From the NCBI RefSeq assembly GCF_017355965.1, contig NZ_JAFIQW010000001.1, positions 62,001 through 126,000 of the forward strand: 64,000 nt of DNA, written 5' to 3'. A program made the translations under genes and the position numbers. Below, piece after piece: positions 52,777 to 62,315 of the stretch; within the stretch, counting starts at the first letter, position 1; the number at the start of each line of letters is the position of its first letter. Origin of the DNA: Desertivibrio insolitus. Its GTDB lineage: Bacteria > Actinomycetota > Actinomycetes > Actinomycetales > Microbacteriaceae. Under the pieces are notes generated by a model, which was not told the origin of the DNA, did no database searches, and worked only from the letters and a program-made list of their open reading frames with translations.

Positions 52777-53886
52777 TCAGTCCTCGTCGTCGCGCTTGCG
52801 CCAGCGGATGCCGGCGTTGATGAAGCCGTCGAGGTCGCCGTCGAACACGGCGCCCGGGTTGTTTACTTCGTGCTCGCTCCGCAGGTCCTTGACCATCTGG
52901 TACGGCGCGAGGACGTAGGAGCGGATCTGGTCGCCCCAGCTCGCCGTGATGTTGCCGGCGAGCTCCTTCTTCTTCGCGTTCTCCTCCTCGCGCTTCAGCA
53001 GGAGCAGGCGCGACTGGAGCACGCGCATCGCGGCGGCGCGGTTCTGGATCTGGCTCTTCTCGTTCTGCATCGAGACGACGGTGCCGGTCGGGATGTGCGT
53101 GATGCGCACGGCCGAGTCCGTCGTGTTGACGGACTGACCGCCGGGACCGGACGAGCGGAACACGTCGACGCGGATGTCGTTCTCCGGGATGTCGATGGAC
53201 TCCGTCTCCTCCATGAGCGGGATCACCTCGACGGCGGCGAAGGACGTCTGACGCTTGCCCGCGGCGCCGAACGGCGACATCCGCACGAGGCGGTGGGTGC
53301 CGGCCTCGACCGAGAGGGTGCCGAACGCGTAGGGCGCGTCGACCTCGAAGGTCGCGGACTTGATGCCCGCCTCCTCCGCGTAGCTCGTGTCCATGACGGT
53401 GACGGGGTACTTGTGCTTCTCCGCCCAGCGCAGGTACATGCGCAGCAGCATCTCGGCGAAGTCGGCGGCGTCGACGCCGCCCGCACCGGCGCGGATCGTG
53501 ATGACCGCGGGCCGGTCGTCGTACTCGCCGTCGAGCAGGGTCTGCACCTCGAGCTCGCCGACGATCTTCTGGATGTCCGAGAGCTCGCGCCGCGCCTCCT
53601 CGGCGCTCTCCTCGTCCTCGGCCTCGTTGGCGAGCTGCACGAGCACCTCGAGGTCGTCGAGGCGGGCGTCGATCGTGCTGATCCGCTCGAGGTCGCTCTG
53701 GGCGTGGCTGAGGGCGCTCGTGACCTTCTGCGCCTCCTCGGGGTCGTCCCAGAGGTCGGGGGCGCCCGCCTTCTCGCTGAGGTCGGCGATCTGCGCCACG
53801 AGCCGCTCGACTCCGACGACCGCCTTGATGTCGGAGAAGGTCGAGCGGAGGGCGGAGATTTCGGCGGAGAGGTCGAGCTCGTTCAT
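52777..53886 (-). CDS. prfB: Peptide chain release factor 2
   Basis: 369 residues. The anticodon-like SPF motif ([16 protein letters not shown]) and the GPGGQSVN catalytic loop with GGQ identify RF2, which reads UGA and UAA. No programmed frameshift site is present: the frame runs straight from MNELDLSAE, in contrast to the E. coli-type in-frame UGA autoregulation. First gene of the division cluster in related genomes, here separated from ftsE by the manganese catalase. Confidence 0.96.
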   Translation of the reverse strand: MNELDLSAEISALRSTFSDIKAVVGVERLVAQIADLSEKAGAPDLWDDPEEAQKVTSALSHAQSDLERISTIDARLDDLEVLVQLANEAEDEESAEEARRELSDIQKIVGELEVQTLLDGEYDDRPAVITIRAGAGGVDAADFAEMLLRMYLRWAEKHKYPVTVMDTSYAEEAGIKSATFEVDAPYAFGTLSVEAGTHRLVRMSPFGAAGKRQTSFAAVEVIPLMEETESIDIPENDIRVDVFRSSGPGGQSVNTTDSAVRITHIPTGTVVSMQNEKSQIQNRAAAMRVLQSRLLLLKREEENAKKKELAGNITASWGDQIRSYVLAPYQMVKDLRSEHEVNNPGAVFDGDLDGFINAGIRWRKRDDED

Positions 53887-53937
53887 GGCGCAGCAAGCCT
53901 ACTTGCCGCGCCCGTGCATGCCCGCCGGATGCCGCAG

Positions 53938-53968
53938 GGCGGGCCGGCCCGGTAAGGACCGGCCCGCC
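53938..53968 (-). terminator. Hairpin downstream of lipA
   Basis: Perfect 10-bp arms 53938-53947 (GGCGGGCCGG) and 53959-53968 in an 11-nt loop. It lies between the lipA stop and the prfB start on the minus strand, and probably ends the lipB-lipA transcript. Confidence 0.75.
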
Positions 53969-53975
53969 TCCGGCG

Positions 53976-54084
53976 GCTCCGCCGCGCGTCATCCGAAGCG
54001 AGCGGCCGAACTCTCCCGGCTCAGCCGCGTGTCATTCAGAGCGAGCGGCCGAACTTCGCCCGCTCAGCCGCGCGTCATCCGGAG
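53976..54084. repeat. 43-bp tandem repeat, two and a half copies
   Basis: Units 53976-54018 and 54019-54061 share most bases, and a third partial unit covers 54062-54084. Each starts GCTC-GCCGC and contains GAGCGGCCGAACT. It fills the gap between the hairpin and the lipA stop. Copy number may vary between strains. Confidence 0.78.
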
Positions 54085-54102
54085 TCGCCCCTTGTCGCGA
54101 CG

Positions 54103-55086
54103 TCACACCGCCTGGGCGAACTCCGCCTTCTCGGCGAGGTGCGCGAGGTGCGGCGGGATCTCCCGGCCCTTCGCGACCATCGACCGCGCCCACAGCCGCC
54201 CCGCACGATAGCTCGAGCGCACGAGCGGACCGGCGAGCACGCCCAGGAAGCCGAGTTCCTCGGCCTCCTCCTTAATCTCGACGAACTCCGCCGGGTTGAC
54301 CCAGCGCGCCACCGGCAGGTGCCGCGGCGAGGGCCGCAGGTACTGCGTCACCGTGATGATGTCGCAGCCCGCCTCCCGCAGCGCGACGAGCGCCTCGCTG
54401 ATCTCCGCGCGCTCCTCCCCCATGCCGAGGATGAGGTTCGACTTCGTGATGAGCCCGGCACTCTGCGCCTGCGTCAGCACGTCGAGGCTCCGCTCGAACC
54501 GGAACGCGGGCCGGATGCGCTTGAAGATGCGCGGCACCGTCTCGACGTTGTGCGCGAACACCTCGGGCCGCGACGAGAACACCTCGGCGAGGAGATCCGG
54601 GATTCCCGAGAAGTCCGTGGCGAGGATCTCGACCCCGGTGCCGGGGTTCGCCGCGTGGATCGCCCGCACGGTCTCGGCGTGCAGCCACGCCCCCTCGTCG
54701 GGCAGGTCGTCGCGGGCGACGCCGGTGACGGTCGCGTAGCGCAAGCCCATCGCCGTCACCGACTCCGCGACGCGCCGCGGCTCGTCTCGGTCGTAGTCCG
54801 CGGGCTTGCCCGTGTCGATCTGGCAGAAGTCGCAGCGCCGGGTGCACTGGCTGCCGCCGATGAGGAAGGTCGCCTCGCGGTCCTCCCAGCACTCGAAGAT
54901 GTTGGGGCAGCCCGCCTCCTGGCAGACGGTGTGCAGGTTCTCGGCCTTCACGAGGCCCTGCAGCGCCTGGTACTCGGGCCCCATCCGGGCCCGCGTCTTG
55001 ATCCACTCGGGCTTCTTCTCGATCGGCGTCGCGGCGTTGCGCGCTTCGATGCGCAGCATCCGGCGGCCGTCGGGGTGCGCGGTCAT
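54103..55086 (-). CDS. lipA: Lipoyl synthase
   Basis: 327 residues, radical-SAM enzyme with two 4Fe-4S clusters: auxiliary cluster [13 protein letters not shown] and SAM cluster CTRRCDFC. Other family motifs are GGSQCTRRC and [11 protein letters not shown]-type [10 protein letters not shown], and the C-terminal RSSYRAG. It inserts two sulfurs into protein-bound octanoate. Its ATG overlaps the lipB stop (ATGA). The product is needed by the 2-oxoacid dehydrogenases. Confidence 0.97.
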   Translation of the reverse strand: MTAHPDGRRMLRIEARNAATPIEKKPEWIKTRARMGPEYQALQGLVKAENLHTVCQEAGCPNIFECWEDREATFLIGGSQCTRRCDFCQIDTGKPADYDRDEPRRVAESVTAMGLRYATVTGVARDDLPDEGAWLHAETVRAIHAANPGTGVEILATDFSGIPDLLAEVFSSRPEVFAHNVETVPRIFKRIRPAFRFERSLDVLTQAQSAGLITKSNLILGMGEERAEISEALVALREAGCDIITVTQYLRPSPRHLPVARWVNPAEFVEIKEEAEELGFLGVLAGPLVRSSYRAGRLWARSMVAKGREIPPHLAHLAEKAEFAQAV

Positions 55087-55730
55087 GCCGCCACCTCCCG
55101 CCGGGCGGCGACGCGCGACCAGTGCTCGTCGAACGTCGCCGACACCAGATCGACCACGTCCTCCGGGGTCACGGTGCGGCCGAGCTCGCGGCTGATCGAG
55201 GTGACCCCCGCGTCGTCGAGCCCGCACGCCACGATGTGCCTGTAGGCCTCGAAGCCGTTCGAGCAGTTGAGCGAGAAGCCGTGCATCGTGACGCCGTCGG
55301 CGACGCGCACGCCGATCGCGGCGATCTTGTCGCGGCCGCGGAGCCACACCCCGCTGCGGCCGTCGACGCGCTCGCCCGGCACCCCGAGCGCCGCGAGAAC
55401 GTCGATCAGCACCGCCTCGAGCGTGCGGACGTACGCGACCACGTCGCGCGGCTCCGGCAGCCGGAGGATCGGGTATCCGACGAGTTGACCCGGCCCGTGC
55501 CAGGTGATCTTGCCGCCGCGATCGACGTCGACGACGGGCGAACCGTCGTCGGGCCTCTCGTGGGGCTCGGTCCTCTTGCCCGCGGTGTAGACCGACGGGT
55601 GCTCGAGGAGAAGGACGGTGTCTGGCGCCCGACCGCTCGCGACATCCGCGTGCAGGGCACGCTGGATCTCCAGAGCGGTCGAATACGGCACGGAGTTGGC
55701 GCTTAGCCCCGTGACGACGTAGTCGACCAC
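55083..55730 (-). CDS. lipB: Octanoyltransferase
   Basis: 215 residues. Catalytic lysine in [13 protein letters not shown] and cysteine in [29 protein letters not shown] and [10 protein letters not shown] are conserved family stretches. It moves octanoate from acyl-carrier protein to lipoyl domains, the step before LipA. GTG start. It is the first gene of the lipBA operon. Confidence 0.96.
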   Translation of the reverse strand: MVDYVVTGLSANSVPYSTALEIQRALHADVASGRAPDTVLLLEHPSVYTAGKRTEPHERPDDGSPVVDVDRGGKITWHGPGQLVGYPILRLPEPRDVVAYVRTLEAVLIDVLAALGVPGERVDGRSGVWLRGRDKIAAIGVRVADGVTMHGFSLNCSNGFEAYRHIVACGLDDAGVTSISRELGRTVTPEDVVDLVSATFDEHWSRVAARREVAA

Positions 55731-55946
55731 GGGGCGACTCTACGCCTCGCGGCATCCGGTCGCCTGTCCATCCGAGTGGCGCCTCTTCGGGGTCGGCGGC
55801 GTCGGACGCGAGGCGCCGGCGGTCCGAGTGGGCAACGCGTCGGTGAGTGAGCAACCCATCGACGCGCCACTCAGCGATGACCTGACCACTCGCGTCACTG
55901 GGCGCGGCGCTCGACCGGCGGCGGCGCGGCGTAACGTGGAGGACCT

Positions 55947-57170
55947 ATGTCGAACGCCGCTTCCAACTTCGGATGGCGTCAGCTCATCCTCGCGGCGTTC
56001 GCGCCGACCGCGCTGTTCTCGATCGGCGAGGGCGCGATCATCCCGATCATCCCCGTGGTGGCCGACGACCTCGGCGCGAGCCTCGCACTCGCCGGTGCGA
56101 TCGCCGGGCTCATCATGGTCGGCGAGCTCGTGGGCGACATCCCGAGCGGCTGGCTCGTGGCGAGAGTCGGCGAGCGCCAGGCGATGATCGGCGCCGCGAT
56201 GCTCTCGCTCGTCGGCCTGTTCCTCGCGATGTACTCCGTCAACGAGGCGATGCTCGCGGCGGGCATCTTCCTCGTCGGCCTCGCGACCGCGGTCTTCGCG
56301 CTCGCCCGGCACGCGTTCATGACGAGCTTCGTGCCGATCCAGTACCGGGCGCGGGCCCTGTCGACGCTCGGCGGCGTGTTCCGGCTCGGCGTCTTCGTCG
56401 GGCCGCTGCTCAGCGCGGGGCTGCTCCACCTGACCGGCGACACCCGCTCGGTGTTCTGGATCATGGTCGTCGGATGCCTCGGCGCGGCGCTCCTGCTGCT
56501 GTTCCTTCCCGACCCCACCGCGACCTTCGGGCGCAAGCCGCGCGAGGGCGACGAGTTCGTGGCGCGCGAGGCGCAGGGGCTGTTCCCGACGCTCTGGCGG
56601 TACCGCGGCGTGCTCGTGAAGCTCGGCTCGGGGGCCGCGCTCATCGGCGCGATGCGCTCGAGCCGGTCGGTCATCCTGCCGCTCTGGGCCGTGAGCCTCG
56701 GGCTCGGCGAGAGCACGACCGCGCTCATCATCGGCATCGCGGGCGCGATCGACTTCGGCCTCTTCTACACGAGCGGCGCGATCATGGATCGCTTCGGCCG
56801 GTTGTGGAGCGCGCTGCCTTCGATGATCGGCCTCGGGCTCGGCCACCTCGTGCTCTCGGTCACGCACGACATCCCGGCCGCCGTCGTCTGGTTCATCACC
56901 GTCGCGATGTTCCTCTCGGTCGCGAACGGCATCGGCAGCGGCATCCTCATGACCCTCGGCGCCGACCTCGCCGACCCGGCCGACCCGGCGCCGTTCCTCG
57001 GCGCGTGGCGCTTCGTCGGCGACGCGGGCAACGCCGCCGCGCCGCTGCTCGTCTCGCTCATCACGGGGCTCGCGTCGATCTCGATCGCCGCCGGCGTCAT
57101 GGGCGTGCTCGGGTTCCTCGGCGCGGGGATCATCGCCCGGTACCTGCCGCGGTACTCGTCGCGGCCCTGA
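55947..57170 (+). CDS. MFS transporter, DHA1-like
   Basis: 407 residues with about twelve membrane helices. Start GEGAIIPIIPVVADDLGASLALAGAIAGL, motif A-like GWLVARVGERQAM, and a middle cytoplasmic loop with FGRKPREGDEFVAREAQG. It is a drug/metabolite exporter type by family, substrate unknown. Divergent from lipB with a 216-nt gap holding nothing recognisable. It is in front of a FUSC-like gene on the same strand. Confidence 0.83.
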   Translation: MSNAASNFGWRQLILAAFAPTALFSIGEGAIIPIIPVVADDLGASLALAGAIAGLIMVGELVGDIPSGWLVARVGERQAMIGAAMLSLVGLFLAMYSVNEAMLAAGIFLVGLATAVFALARHAFMTSFVPIQYRARALSTLGGVFRLGVFVGPLLSAGLLHLTGDTRSVFWIMVVGCLGAALLLLFLPDPTATFGRKPREGDEFVAREAQGLFPTLWRYRGVLVKLGSGAALIGAMRSSRSVILPLWAVSLGLGESTTALIIGIAGAIDFGLFYTSGAIMDRFGRLWSALPSMIGLGLGHLVLSVTHDIPAAVVWFITVAMFLSVANGIGSGILMTLGADLADPADPAPFLGAWRFVGDAGNAAAPLLVSLITGLASISIAAGVMGVLGFLGAGIIARYLPRYSSRP

Positions 57171-57215
57171 CCCACGTCCAGCCTCCTCGGCGGTTCGTCG
57201 GTCACACTGGCGCCG

Positions 57216-58298
57216 GTGAGCGGAACCTTCATCTCACGAGTGATCCCCGTGCTCCGTCCGGCCGTGAGGCCGCCCCGTCTCCTGCTCGTGGGCAAGGCTG
57301 CGGTCGCCGCCGCCATCGCCTGGGCCGTCGGCGCCCTGCTGCCCTGGGGCGCCGCCGAGTACGCGTACTACGCCCCGCTGGGCGCGGTGATCGCGATGGC
57401 ACCCACCGTCGTCTCGTCCGTGCGCTCGAGCGCGCAGCTCGTCGTCGGCCTCGCGAGCGGGATCGCGATCGCGTGGTTGCTGGTGCCCCTGGCCCTGCCG
57501 GAACCGCTCAAGATCGCGCTCGCGGTGGGCGCCGGCACACTCGTCGCCGGCATCCCGGTGCTCGGTTCGGGCCGTGACTACGTGCCGGTCGCAGCCCTGT
57601 TCACCCTGCTCCTCGGCGGTAGCGAACTCGGCGACTACTCCTTCGGCTACGTCGCACAGATGGCGACGGGGCTCGTCGTCGGGGTCGCCGTGAACCTGCT
57701 CGTCGCCCCTCCTCTGCAGCTTCAGGACGCCCGAGAATCGGTTTCGCGTCTCAAGCGCCGAGCCGCCGACCACCTCGACGGCGCGGCCTCGGTTCTCACC
57801 GAACCGAAGCCCGGCGATGACGAGCTCTCGCGATCGATCGACGACTATCCGGCGCTGCTCGAGGACGCCTTCGCCGCGCTCGACACGGCGCGCGAGTCGC
57901 GGCGGATCAACCCGCGGGCGCGCCGCTGGTCCTTCGACGTCGACGGCACCCGCGACGATCTGGACGCGCTCCGGAGGGTCGGCCGGCACCTGCAGGATCT
58001 CGACGCGGCGCTGCTCGACGGCCCGCACGAAGCCGTGCCCGCCGACCTGCGCGAGGCGATGGGCGACGCGGTGCGGGCGACCGCGGAACTCCTCCGCGCC
58101 TGGGACCGCGGCGACGACCTCGCGCGGCACTGCGGCGACTCCCTCGAAGCGCACCGCGCGCTGCGGCGCCGCGCCGGTGGGTGGGATGCGCCGACGCCCG
58201 AGAGCCGCGAGCAGGTGGCCGTCACGGCGTTCAGCCTGCGGACGGTCCACGACGAGGTGGAGCACCGGGTGCGGAGTTCTGACCGACCCGCCCCGTGA
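57216..58298 (+). CDS. FUSC/aromatic-acid-exporter-like membrane protein
   Basis: 360 residues from a GTG. The N-terminal half has about six helices, with YYAPLGAVIAMAPTVVSSVRSSAQLVVGLASGIAIAW, the FUSC-family pattern, and the C-terminal half (about 175-355) is a helical cytoplasmic domain. Homologous in layout to 36031-37134. Convergent with the MFS gene at 58302, stops only 3 nt apart, and follows 55947-57170 by 45 nt. Confidence 0.8.
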   Translation: MSGTFISRVIPVLRPAVRPPRLLLVGKAAVAAAIAWAVGALLPWGAAEYAYYAPLGAVIAMAPTVVSSVRSSAQLVVGLASGIAIAWLLVPLALPEPLKIALAVGAGTLVAGIPVLGSGRDYVPVAALFTLLLGGSELGDYSFGYVAQMATGLVVGVAVNLLVAPPLQLQDARESVSRLKRRAADHLDGAASVLTEPKPGDDELSRSIDDYPALLEDAFAALDTARESRRINPRARRWSFDVDGTRDDLDALRRVGRHLQDLDAALLDGPHEAVPADLREAMGDAVRATAELLRAWDRGDDLARHCGDSLEAHRALRRRAGGWDAPTPESREQVAVTAFSLRTVHDEVEHRVRSSDRPAP

Positions 58299-58301
58299 CC
58301 G

Positions 58302-59462
58302 TCACTCCGGCAGCGGCTCCGTGCCGCGCGGGTAGGCGAGCAGCAGCACCGCGGAGACGACCCACACGATCCCGACGAGGGCGATGAGCAGGCCCGCGTC
58401 GAGCCCCGCGAGCTGACCCGCGATCGCGGCGCCGGCCGCGGCCGCGCCGATGCGCAGCCCCGCGCCGACGGTGAACACCTGCGAGCGCACGGGCGGCGGG
58501 CTCTGCTGCTTGCGCAGCAGGAGCATCGCCGCGCTCGACGAGGCGGTGAAGAGCCCCGACAGCGCGACCGCGAACACCGTCCAGGGCAGGCCGAGGTCGG
58601 GCACCGCGGCGAGCGTCGCCACGCCCGTGCCGAGGAAGCCGGCGGCCATGACCCACTCCGGCGGGCGGGCGGTCCAGCGGCGCACGGTCATGAGCACCGA
58701 ACCGATGAGGGCGCCGACGGCGAAGGCGGTGACGATGACCGCGGCCTGACCCTCGGAGCCCGCGCGCTCGATCGACAGCGCGACCGCCGCGATCGCGAGG
58801 CCGCCCTGACCGAGCTGAGTGAGGGTGCTCGACAGCGTCACGATCGCGAGGGGCCGGTGCGTCACGAGGTGCCGCGTGCCCTCCACGATCGCGCCCCGCA
58901 CGGACTGCGGCTGCACGCTGCGGGGGCGCATCCGCATCGCGAGGCTGGCGACCCCCCCGACGAGCGCGACCGCGGCGAGCACGAGCATCGCCGTGCGGGC
59001 GGAGGCGAGCGAGACGGCGATCGCGACGATGGCGGGCCCGCCGATCGAGGAGAAGTTGTACGACATGGCATCCGTCGCGTACGCCCGGCGCTCGTCGTCG
59101 ATTTCCTCGGTCACGAAGCTCGACAGCCCGCCCGTGAGGAACGGGGTCATGCAGCCGGCGGCCACGAGGGCGACCGCGATGATCGCGACCGGGAGCACCC
59201 CGAGGAACGCGGCGGCCGCGTAGGCGATCGCGGTGACGGCCGCCGCGAGCAGCACGAGCCGGCGCGGGGCGCGCGAGCGGTCGAGCGCGACGCCCGCGAG
59301 CGGTGCCGCGAGCGCGGCGGGCGCGAGGGCCGCGGCGGTGAGGGCGCCGCCGAGTGCCACGCTGCCGGTCTGCTCGATCGCGACGAGCGGGATCGCCACC
59401 ATGACACCGCCGCTCGCGGTGCGGAGCGGAACGGAGCTGATGAGGTAGCCGGCGGCGCTCAT
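58302..59462 (-). CDS. MFS transporter
   Basis: 386 residues, about twelve helices, a member of the macrolide-efflux/ENTS-like group judging by GVALDRSRAPRRLVLLAAAV in loop 2-3 and SSIGGPAIVAIAVSLASART. The N-terminus is short, starting within the first helix, so the true start may be slightly different, although no better codon is visible upstream. Substrate unknown. Ends against the FUSC-like gene. Confidence 0.83.
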   Translation of the reverse strand: MSAAGYLISSVPLRTASGGVMVAIPLVAIEQTGSVALGGALTAAALAPAALAAPLAGVALDRSRAPRRLVLLAAAVTAIAYAAAAFLGVLPVAIIAVALVAAGCMTPFLTGGLSSFVTEEIDDERRAYATDAMSYNFSSIGGPAIVAIAVSLASARTAMLVLAAVALVGGVASLAMRMRPRSVQPQSVRGAIVEGTRHLVTHRPLAIVTLSSTLTQLGQGGLAIAAVALSIERAGSEGQAAVIVTAFAVGALIGSVLMTVRRWTARPPEWVMAAGFLGTGVATLAAVPDLGLPWTVFAVALSGLFTASSSAAMLLLRKQQSPPPVRSQVFTVGAGLRIGAAAAGAAIAGQLAGLDAGLLIALVGIVWVVSAVLLLAYPRGTEPLPE

Positions 59463-59548
59463 CGGGGGTGGTTCTCGGGCATCGCTTCGAGACTAACTGT
59501 GTCGTCCTCGGTTTCTCCGGGAGCGCCCGTCACGGGGAAGATGAGCGG

Positions 59549-60154
59549 GTGAGCACCGAGCAGCACAGCACCGAACTGCAGAGCACCGAACCTCAGGGCA
59601 CCGAGTCCACGAGCGCCGCCCCGCGGAGCAGCGAGCAGGAGCGCTACCAGGTGCGGTTCGAGTGGGGCCTCGAGGGCGCCGCGGCGGTCGCCTCCGACGC
59701 CGACGTCCTCGTCTGGGTCGACGGCATCCCCACGGCCGACGTCCCCGTCGACGCGCTGCCCGCGGCGCCCGCGATCGTGCGGACCGGCATGCCGGAGGCG
59801 GCTGCCGTCGCGCGTTGGCTCGTCGACCTCCAGCAGCGCCTCGGTTCGCGCACCTCGATCGCGATCGTTGCGGCCGGGGAGCAGCGCGACGGGGGCATCC
59901 GCTTCGCCGTCGAGGACCTGCTAGTCGCCGGCGCCGTGATCGACGCGCTCGCCGCCCTCGGTCTCGATGCGACCTCGCCCGAGGCCGCCGCCGCCGAGGG
60001 CGCCTACCGGCACCTGCAGCGCGCGGTGGCCCACCTGTTCACGGCGAGCACGACCGCGGTGCAGGGCGGCTCGGCCCCCGCGAAGATCGACCCCTCCCTC
60101 GGCGCCGGCGACGTCGAGGTGCTGCGGCCGCACACCCGCGACGTCAGCGCGTGA
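59549..60154 (+). CDS. Short ComB-like (2-phosphosulfolactate phosphatase-type) protein
   Basis: 201 residues from GTG 59549. After a repeat-rich N-terminus of about 25 residues, the body YQVRFEWGLEGAAAVASDADVLVWVDGI, RTGMPEAAAVARWLVDLQQRLG, IAIVAAGEQRDGGIRFAVEDLLVAGAVIDAL and SPEAAAAEGAYRHL resembles the ComB phosphatase family in layout, but it is shorter and the middle segment with family phosphate-site residues is reduced. Activity is doubtful; a structural relative is likelier. The 3' end overlaps the convergent ddl by 11 bp. Confidence 0.68.
   Translation: MSTEQHSTELQSTEPQGTESTSAAPRSSEQERYQVRFEWGLEGAAAVASDADVLVWVDGIPTADVPVDALPAAPAIVRTGMPEAAAVARWLVDLQQRLGSRTSIAIVAAGEQRDGGIRFAVEDLLVAGAVIDALAALGLDATSPEAAAAEGAYRHLQRAVAHLFTASTTAVQGGSAPAKIDPSLGAGDVEVLRPHTRDVSA
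59552..59611 (+). repeat. 15-bp tandem repeat, four units, inside a coding region
   Basis: Four 15-bp units (AGCACCGA followed by variable bases) start at 59552, 59567, 59582 and 59597 and encode a five-residue repeat (STE-x-x). Units differ at the third part. The array lies at the 5' end of the ComB-like gene, so its copy number would change the N-terminus in length but not in frame. Confidence 0.8.
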
Positions 60155-61109
60155 CGGGCGCGGGCCGGAGCGCTCCGAGCACGAGCTCCTCGACGAGCTC
60201 GGCGTAGGAGAGCCTCGCGGCCGCGAACATCCGCGGCACCTGCGACAGCGGCGTGAACCCGGGCATCGTGTTGACCTCGTTGAGCACGAGCCCGTCCGCG
60301 GTCAGGAAGAAGTCGAACCGGCCGATGCCCCGGCAGCCGAGCGCGCGGAACAGGGCGAGGGCCGCCTGCTCGAGCGCGACGAGCCCGGCGGGATTGATCT
60401 CGGCTGGCACCGTGAACGGCGGCTGCCCGCCGTACTTGAGGTCGCTGCCGAAGACGCCGCCCGCCGGGGTCGAGATCTCGAGCGGGGGCGACACGAGCAG
60501 CGATCCGTCGGCACGCTCGAGCACCGCGATGTCGAGCTCGCGCCCGCTCTGGAACTCCTCGAGCAGCGCCCCTCCCCCGTCGGCGAGCGCGAGCTCGAGC
60601 GCGGGGCGGAGCTCCGCGGCGGTGCGCACGACCGAGACGCCGTTCGACGAGCCGCCCGTGTTCGGCTTCACGACGAGGGGCAGCGGATGCCGCGGCGCGG
60701 CGTCCGAGGCGTGCACGAGCTCCCCCGCGGCGACCCGGAGCCCGAGTTCGCGCGCGACGAGCTTCGTCGTCCACTTGTCCATGCCGATGGCCCCGGCACG
60801 CACGGGCGAGCCGACCGCGGCGAGACCGAGCAGCTGCGCGAAACCGGCGAAGGCGCCGTCCTCGCCGCCCGTGCCGTGCAGGGCGGGGAACAGGACGTCG
60901 GCGGCGAGCAGCACCGCGACGGCGTCCGCGGTCGTGAGCGGCGTGCCCGCGGCATCCGACCACGACCCGTCGCGCTCGATCGTGAGCCGCGTGACCGTGA
61001 AGCGCGCGGGATCGAGCGCGGAGGCGATGCCCGCGGCGGAGGCGAGCGAGACGTCGTGCTCGTCGCTCGTGCCCCCGCCCACAACGACGACGGACGGCGA
61101 TGGGGTCAT
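60144..61109 (-). CDS. ddl: D-alanine--D-alanine ligase
   Basis: 321 residues, ATP-grasp. FPALHGTGGEDGAFAGFAQLLG is the N-terminal family signature (HG...EDG); LPLVVKPNTGGSSNGVSVV, GRELDIAVLE and the metal-binding DFFLTADGLVLNEVNTMPGFTP complete it. It makes the D-Ala-D-Ala peptidoglycan end. It follows alr by ATGA overlap, so both cycle through the D-Ala route. Slightly shorter than the usual 350-380 aa of the main actinobacterial Ddl, which may exist elsewhere in the genome. Confidence 0.9.
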   Translation of the reverse strand: MTPSPSVVVVGGGTSDEHDVSLASAAGIASALDPARFTVTRLTIERDGSWSDAAGTPLTTADAVAVLLAADVLFPALHGTGGEDGAFAGFAQLLGLAAVGSPVRAGAIGMDKWTTKLVARELGLRVAAGELVHASDAAPRHPLPLVVKPNTGGSSNGVSVVRTAAELRPALELALADGGGALLEEFQSGRELDIAVLERADGSLLVSPPLEISTPAGGVFGSDLKYGGQPPFTVPAEINPAGLVALEQAALALFRALGCRGIGRFDFFLTADGLVLNEVNTMPGFTPLSQVPRMFAAARLSYAELVEELVLGALRPAPVTR

Positions 61110-62218
61110 GCGGAGGCCTCCTCGAGGGACGCGACGCGGCGCAGCACGCGCTGCCCGATGCCGGTCACGATGTCATGGGCGATGGTGCCCGACCAAGCCG
61201 CCCAGTCGTGGACGGTCGGCTCGCCGCCGTCACCCGGCCCGAACAGGGTCGCGCTGTCGCCGGGCCGCACCGTCGCGTCGCCGACGTCGACGACGATCTG
61301 GTCCATCGACACGGCGCCGACGACCCGGTGCCGTCGCCCGCCGATCTGTACGAGCGCCCGCTCGGTGGCCGAGCGCGGGACGCCGTCGGCGTAGCCAACC
61401 GGCAGCAGGGCGAGCGTCGTCGCGCGGTCGGTGACGTGCGAGTGCCCGTAGCCGACGCCCGTGCCGGGCCGCACGCGGCGCACGCTGACGACGGGCGCGG
61501 TGAGCGTCATGGCGCCGCGGAGAGCGGTGCGGCCGCTCGGGTCGATGCCGTAGAGGCCGGCCCCGATCCGGCTGAGGTCGAAGTGCGTCGCGGGTGCCGT
61601 GAGCGTCGCGGCCGTCGCGGCGAGGTGCCGCACGCGAGGGGTCAGCCCCCGCCGCCACGCGGTGCGCACCGCGTTGCCGAAGACGAGCGTCTCGACGCGG
61701 TTCTCGCGGTCGCCCGGGCGGTCGGCGCTCGACAGGTGTCCCATGACGCCGACCACGTCGAGAAGTCCGCGACGCTCGGCGGTCGCGGCGATCGTGCAGA
61801 GCGGCGACCACTCGTCGCGGGAGGCGCCGTCGCGCGCGAGGCCGACGTCGATGTGCAGGTGCACCCGGGCCCGGCGCCGCTCGGCCTGGGCCGCCTGCGC
61901 GATGGCCTCGAGGTGCGCGAGCGAGGGCACCGCGAGCTGCACGTCGGCGAGGATCGCGGCGCGGTAGTCGGCGTCGACGGGGTTCAGCCAGCTGAGCAGC
62001 GGCGCGCGCACGCCCTGGGCGCGGAGCGCGAGCGCCTCGTCGATGCTCGTGACGCCGAGCGAGCTCGCGCCGTTCGCGAGCACGAGTTCGGGCCGGATGC
62101 CGTGACCGAACGCGTTCGCCTTGAGCACGGCCATGACGGCGCCGCTCGTCGCCGAGGCGAGCGTGCGCGTGTTCTGCGCGATCGCCGCCTCGTGCACCGT
62201 GAGGGTGGGGGTGGACAT
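61106..62218 (-). CDS. alr: Alanine racemase
   Basis: 370 residues, fold III PLP enzyme. The PLP lysine is in VLKANAFGHG, where the usual tyrosine of the K-A-N-A-Y motif is Phe; VGYADGVPR supplies the opposite-face tyrosine; RIGAGLYGIDP and SMDQIVVDVG are further markers. Whether the Phe changes activity is not evident. It produces D-alanine for the downstream ddl. Head-to-tail with ddl (ATGA). Confidence 0.88.
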   Translation of the reverse strand: MSTPTLTVHEAAIAQNTRTLASATSGAVMAVLKANAFGHGIRPELVLANGASSLGVTSIDEALALRAQGVRAPLLSWLNPVDADYRAAILADVQLAVPSLAHLEAIAQAAQAERRRARVHLHIDVGLARDGASRDEWSPLCTIAATAERRGLLDVVGVMGHLSSADRPGDRENRVETLVFGNAVRTAWRRGLTPRVRHLAATAATLTAPATHFDLSRIGAGLYGIDPSGRTALRGAMTLTAPVVSVRRVRPGTGVGYGHSHVTDRATTLALLPVGYADGVPRSATERALVQIGGRRHRVVGAVSMDQIVVDVGDATVRPGDSATLFGPGDGGEPTVHDWAAWSGTIAHDIVTGIGQRVLRRVASLEEASA

Positions 62219-62315
62219 GATGCCGACGCTAGGTCCGCGCCCGGGCGCCCCTCATCGGCCGGACGGATGACTCGCGTCATCCGCTCGGATGGTCGCCCCG
62301 AGCGCGGCCGGCGGG

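Noticed and set aside
52777-53886. Programmed frameshift in prfB
   Set aside because: The frame is continuous from a normal start with no early in-frame TGA, so the RF2 autoregulatory frameshift is absent.
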